Positions 63,993-64,000 of a stretch of 64,000 nt of DNA are shown piece after piece. Origin of the DNA: Pedobacter sp. MC2016-14 (lineage in GTDB: Bacteria; Bacteroidota; Bacteroidia; Sphingobacteriales; Sphingobacteriaceae); assembly GCF_020991475.1 (NCBI RefSeq), contig NZ_JAJMPA010000001.1:1674001-1738000 (forward strand). Reading direction: 5' to 3'. Positions within the stretch are counted from its first letter, which is position 1. Each line of letters starts with the position of its first letter. Made by a program: the position numbers and the translations under genes. Under the pieces are notes generated by a model. The model was not told the DNA's origin. It searched no databases and saw only the letters and a program-made list of their open reading frames with translations.

Positions 63993-64000
63993 AGTTATAA

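Overview
The window looks like chromosomal core DNA from a member of the Bacteroidota, most likely the Sphingobacteriaceae (Pedobacter-like). The reasons are AT-rich DNA, repeated TAnnTTTG promoter elements a few bases from start codons (many with a TTG about 19 nt upstream), weak use of Shine-Dalgarno sequences, and gene families typical of the phylum (DUF2723, DUF2027, Porin_10, large hybrid histidine kinases, FKBP lipoproteins). The genus is inferred from gene style, not from a database search.

Layout. 1-8.9 kb: end of ndk, then a rightward run of housekeeping genes: DHH phosphoesterase, FKBP lipoprotein, TatD nuclease, asparaginase, a persulfide-dioxygenase/double-rhodanese protein paired with a YpdA-like flavoprotein, a polyprenyl synthase and accA. 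9-12 kb: leftward DUF2723 membrane protein. 12.2-14.6 kb: tRNA-Gln, prs, rplY, pth. 14.6-20.5 kb: leftward signalling cluster of a CHASE3-GAF hybrid kinase, CheR and a REC-kinase-REC protein. 20.6-24.7 kb: ArsC-like protein, CarboxypepD-like protein, M1 peptidase, DUF2027 protein, VF530 protein. 24.7-25.0 kb: a gene-free stretch with inverted arrays of 11-bp repeats.

25-45.6 kb is the translation super-cluster: rpsL-rpsG-fusA-rpsJ; an insertion of a coiled-coil membrane protein and a TauE/DUF1634 exporter pair; then rplC through rplQ, including secY, map, infA, rpmJ and rpoA. rpmD (59 aa) and rpmJ (38 aa) were found by reading the sequence. Promoters precede rpsL, rplC and rplO, and small hairpins sit in several leaders and spacers.

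45.7-64 kb: an RNA-methyltransferase-like protein, dnaK with a sigma-54-like promoter, a leftward group (acyl-CoA carboxylase beta, MFS exporter, M42 peptidase, nucleotidyltransferase), a SulP transporter/carbonic anhydrase pair, pruA, an overlapping lpxK-punA-porin operon, and a secreted protein of the type often mislabelled asparagine synthetase B.

No insertion sequence, prophage, CRISPR array or rRNA gene was seen. The signals the gene list does not explain are mostly intergenic: the 11-bp repeat arrays upstream of rpsL, the palindrome cluster before the SulP gene, the sigma-54-like dnaK promoter, and the palindrome abutting the rplC promoter.
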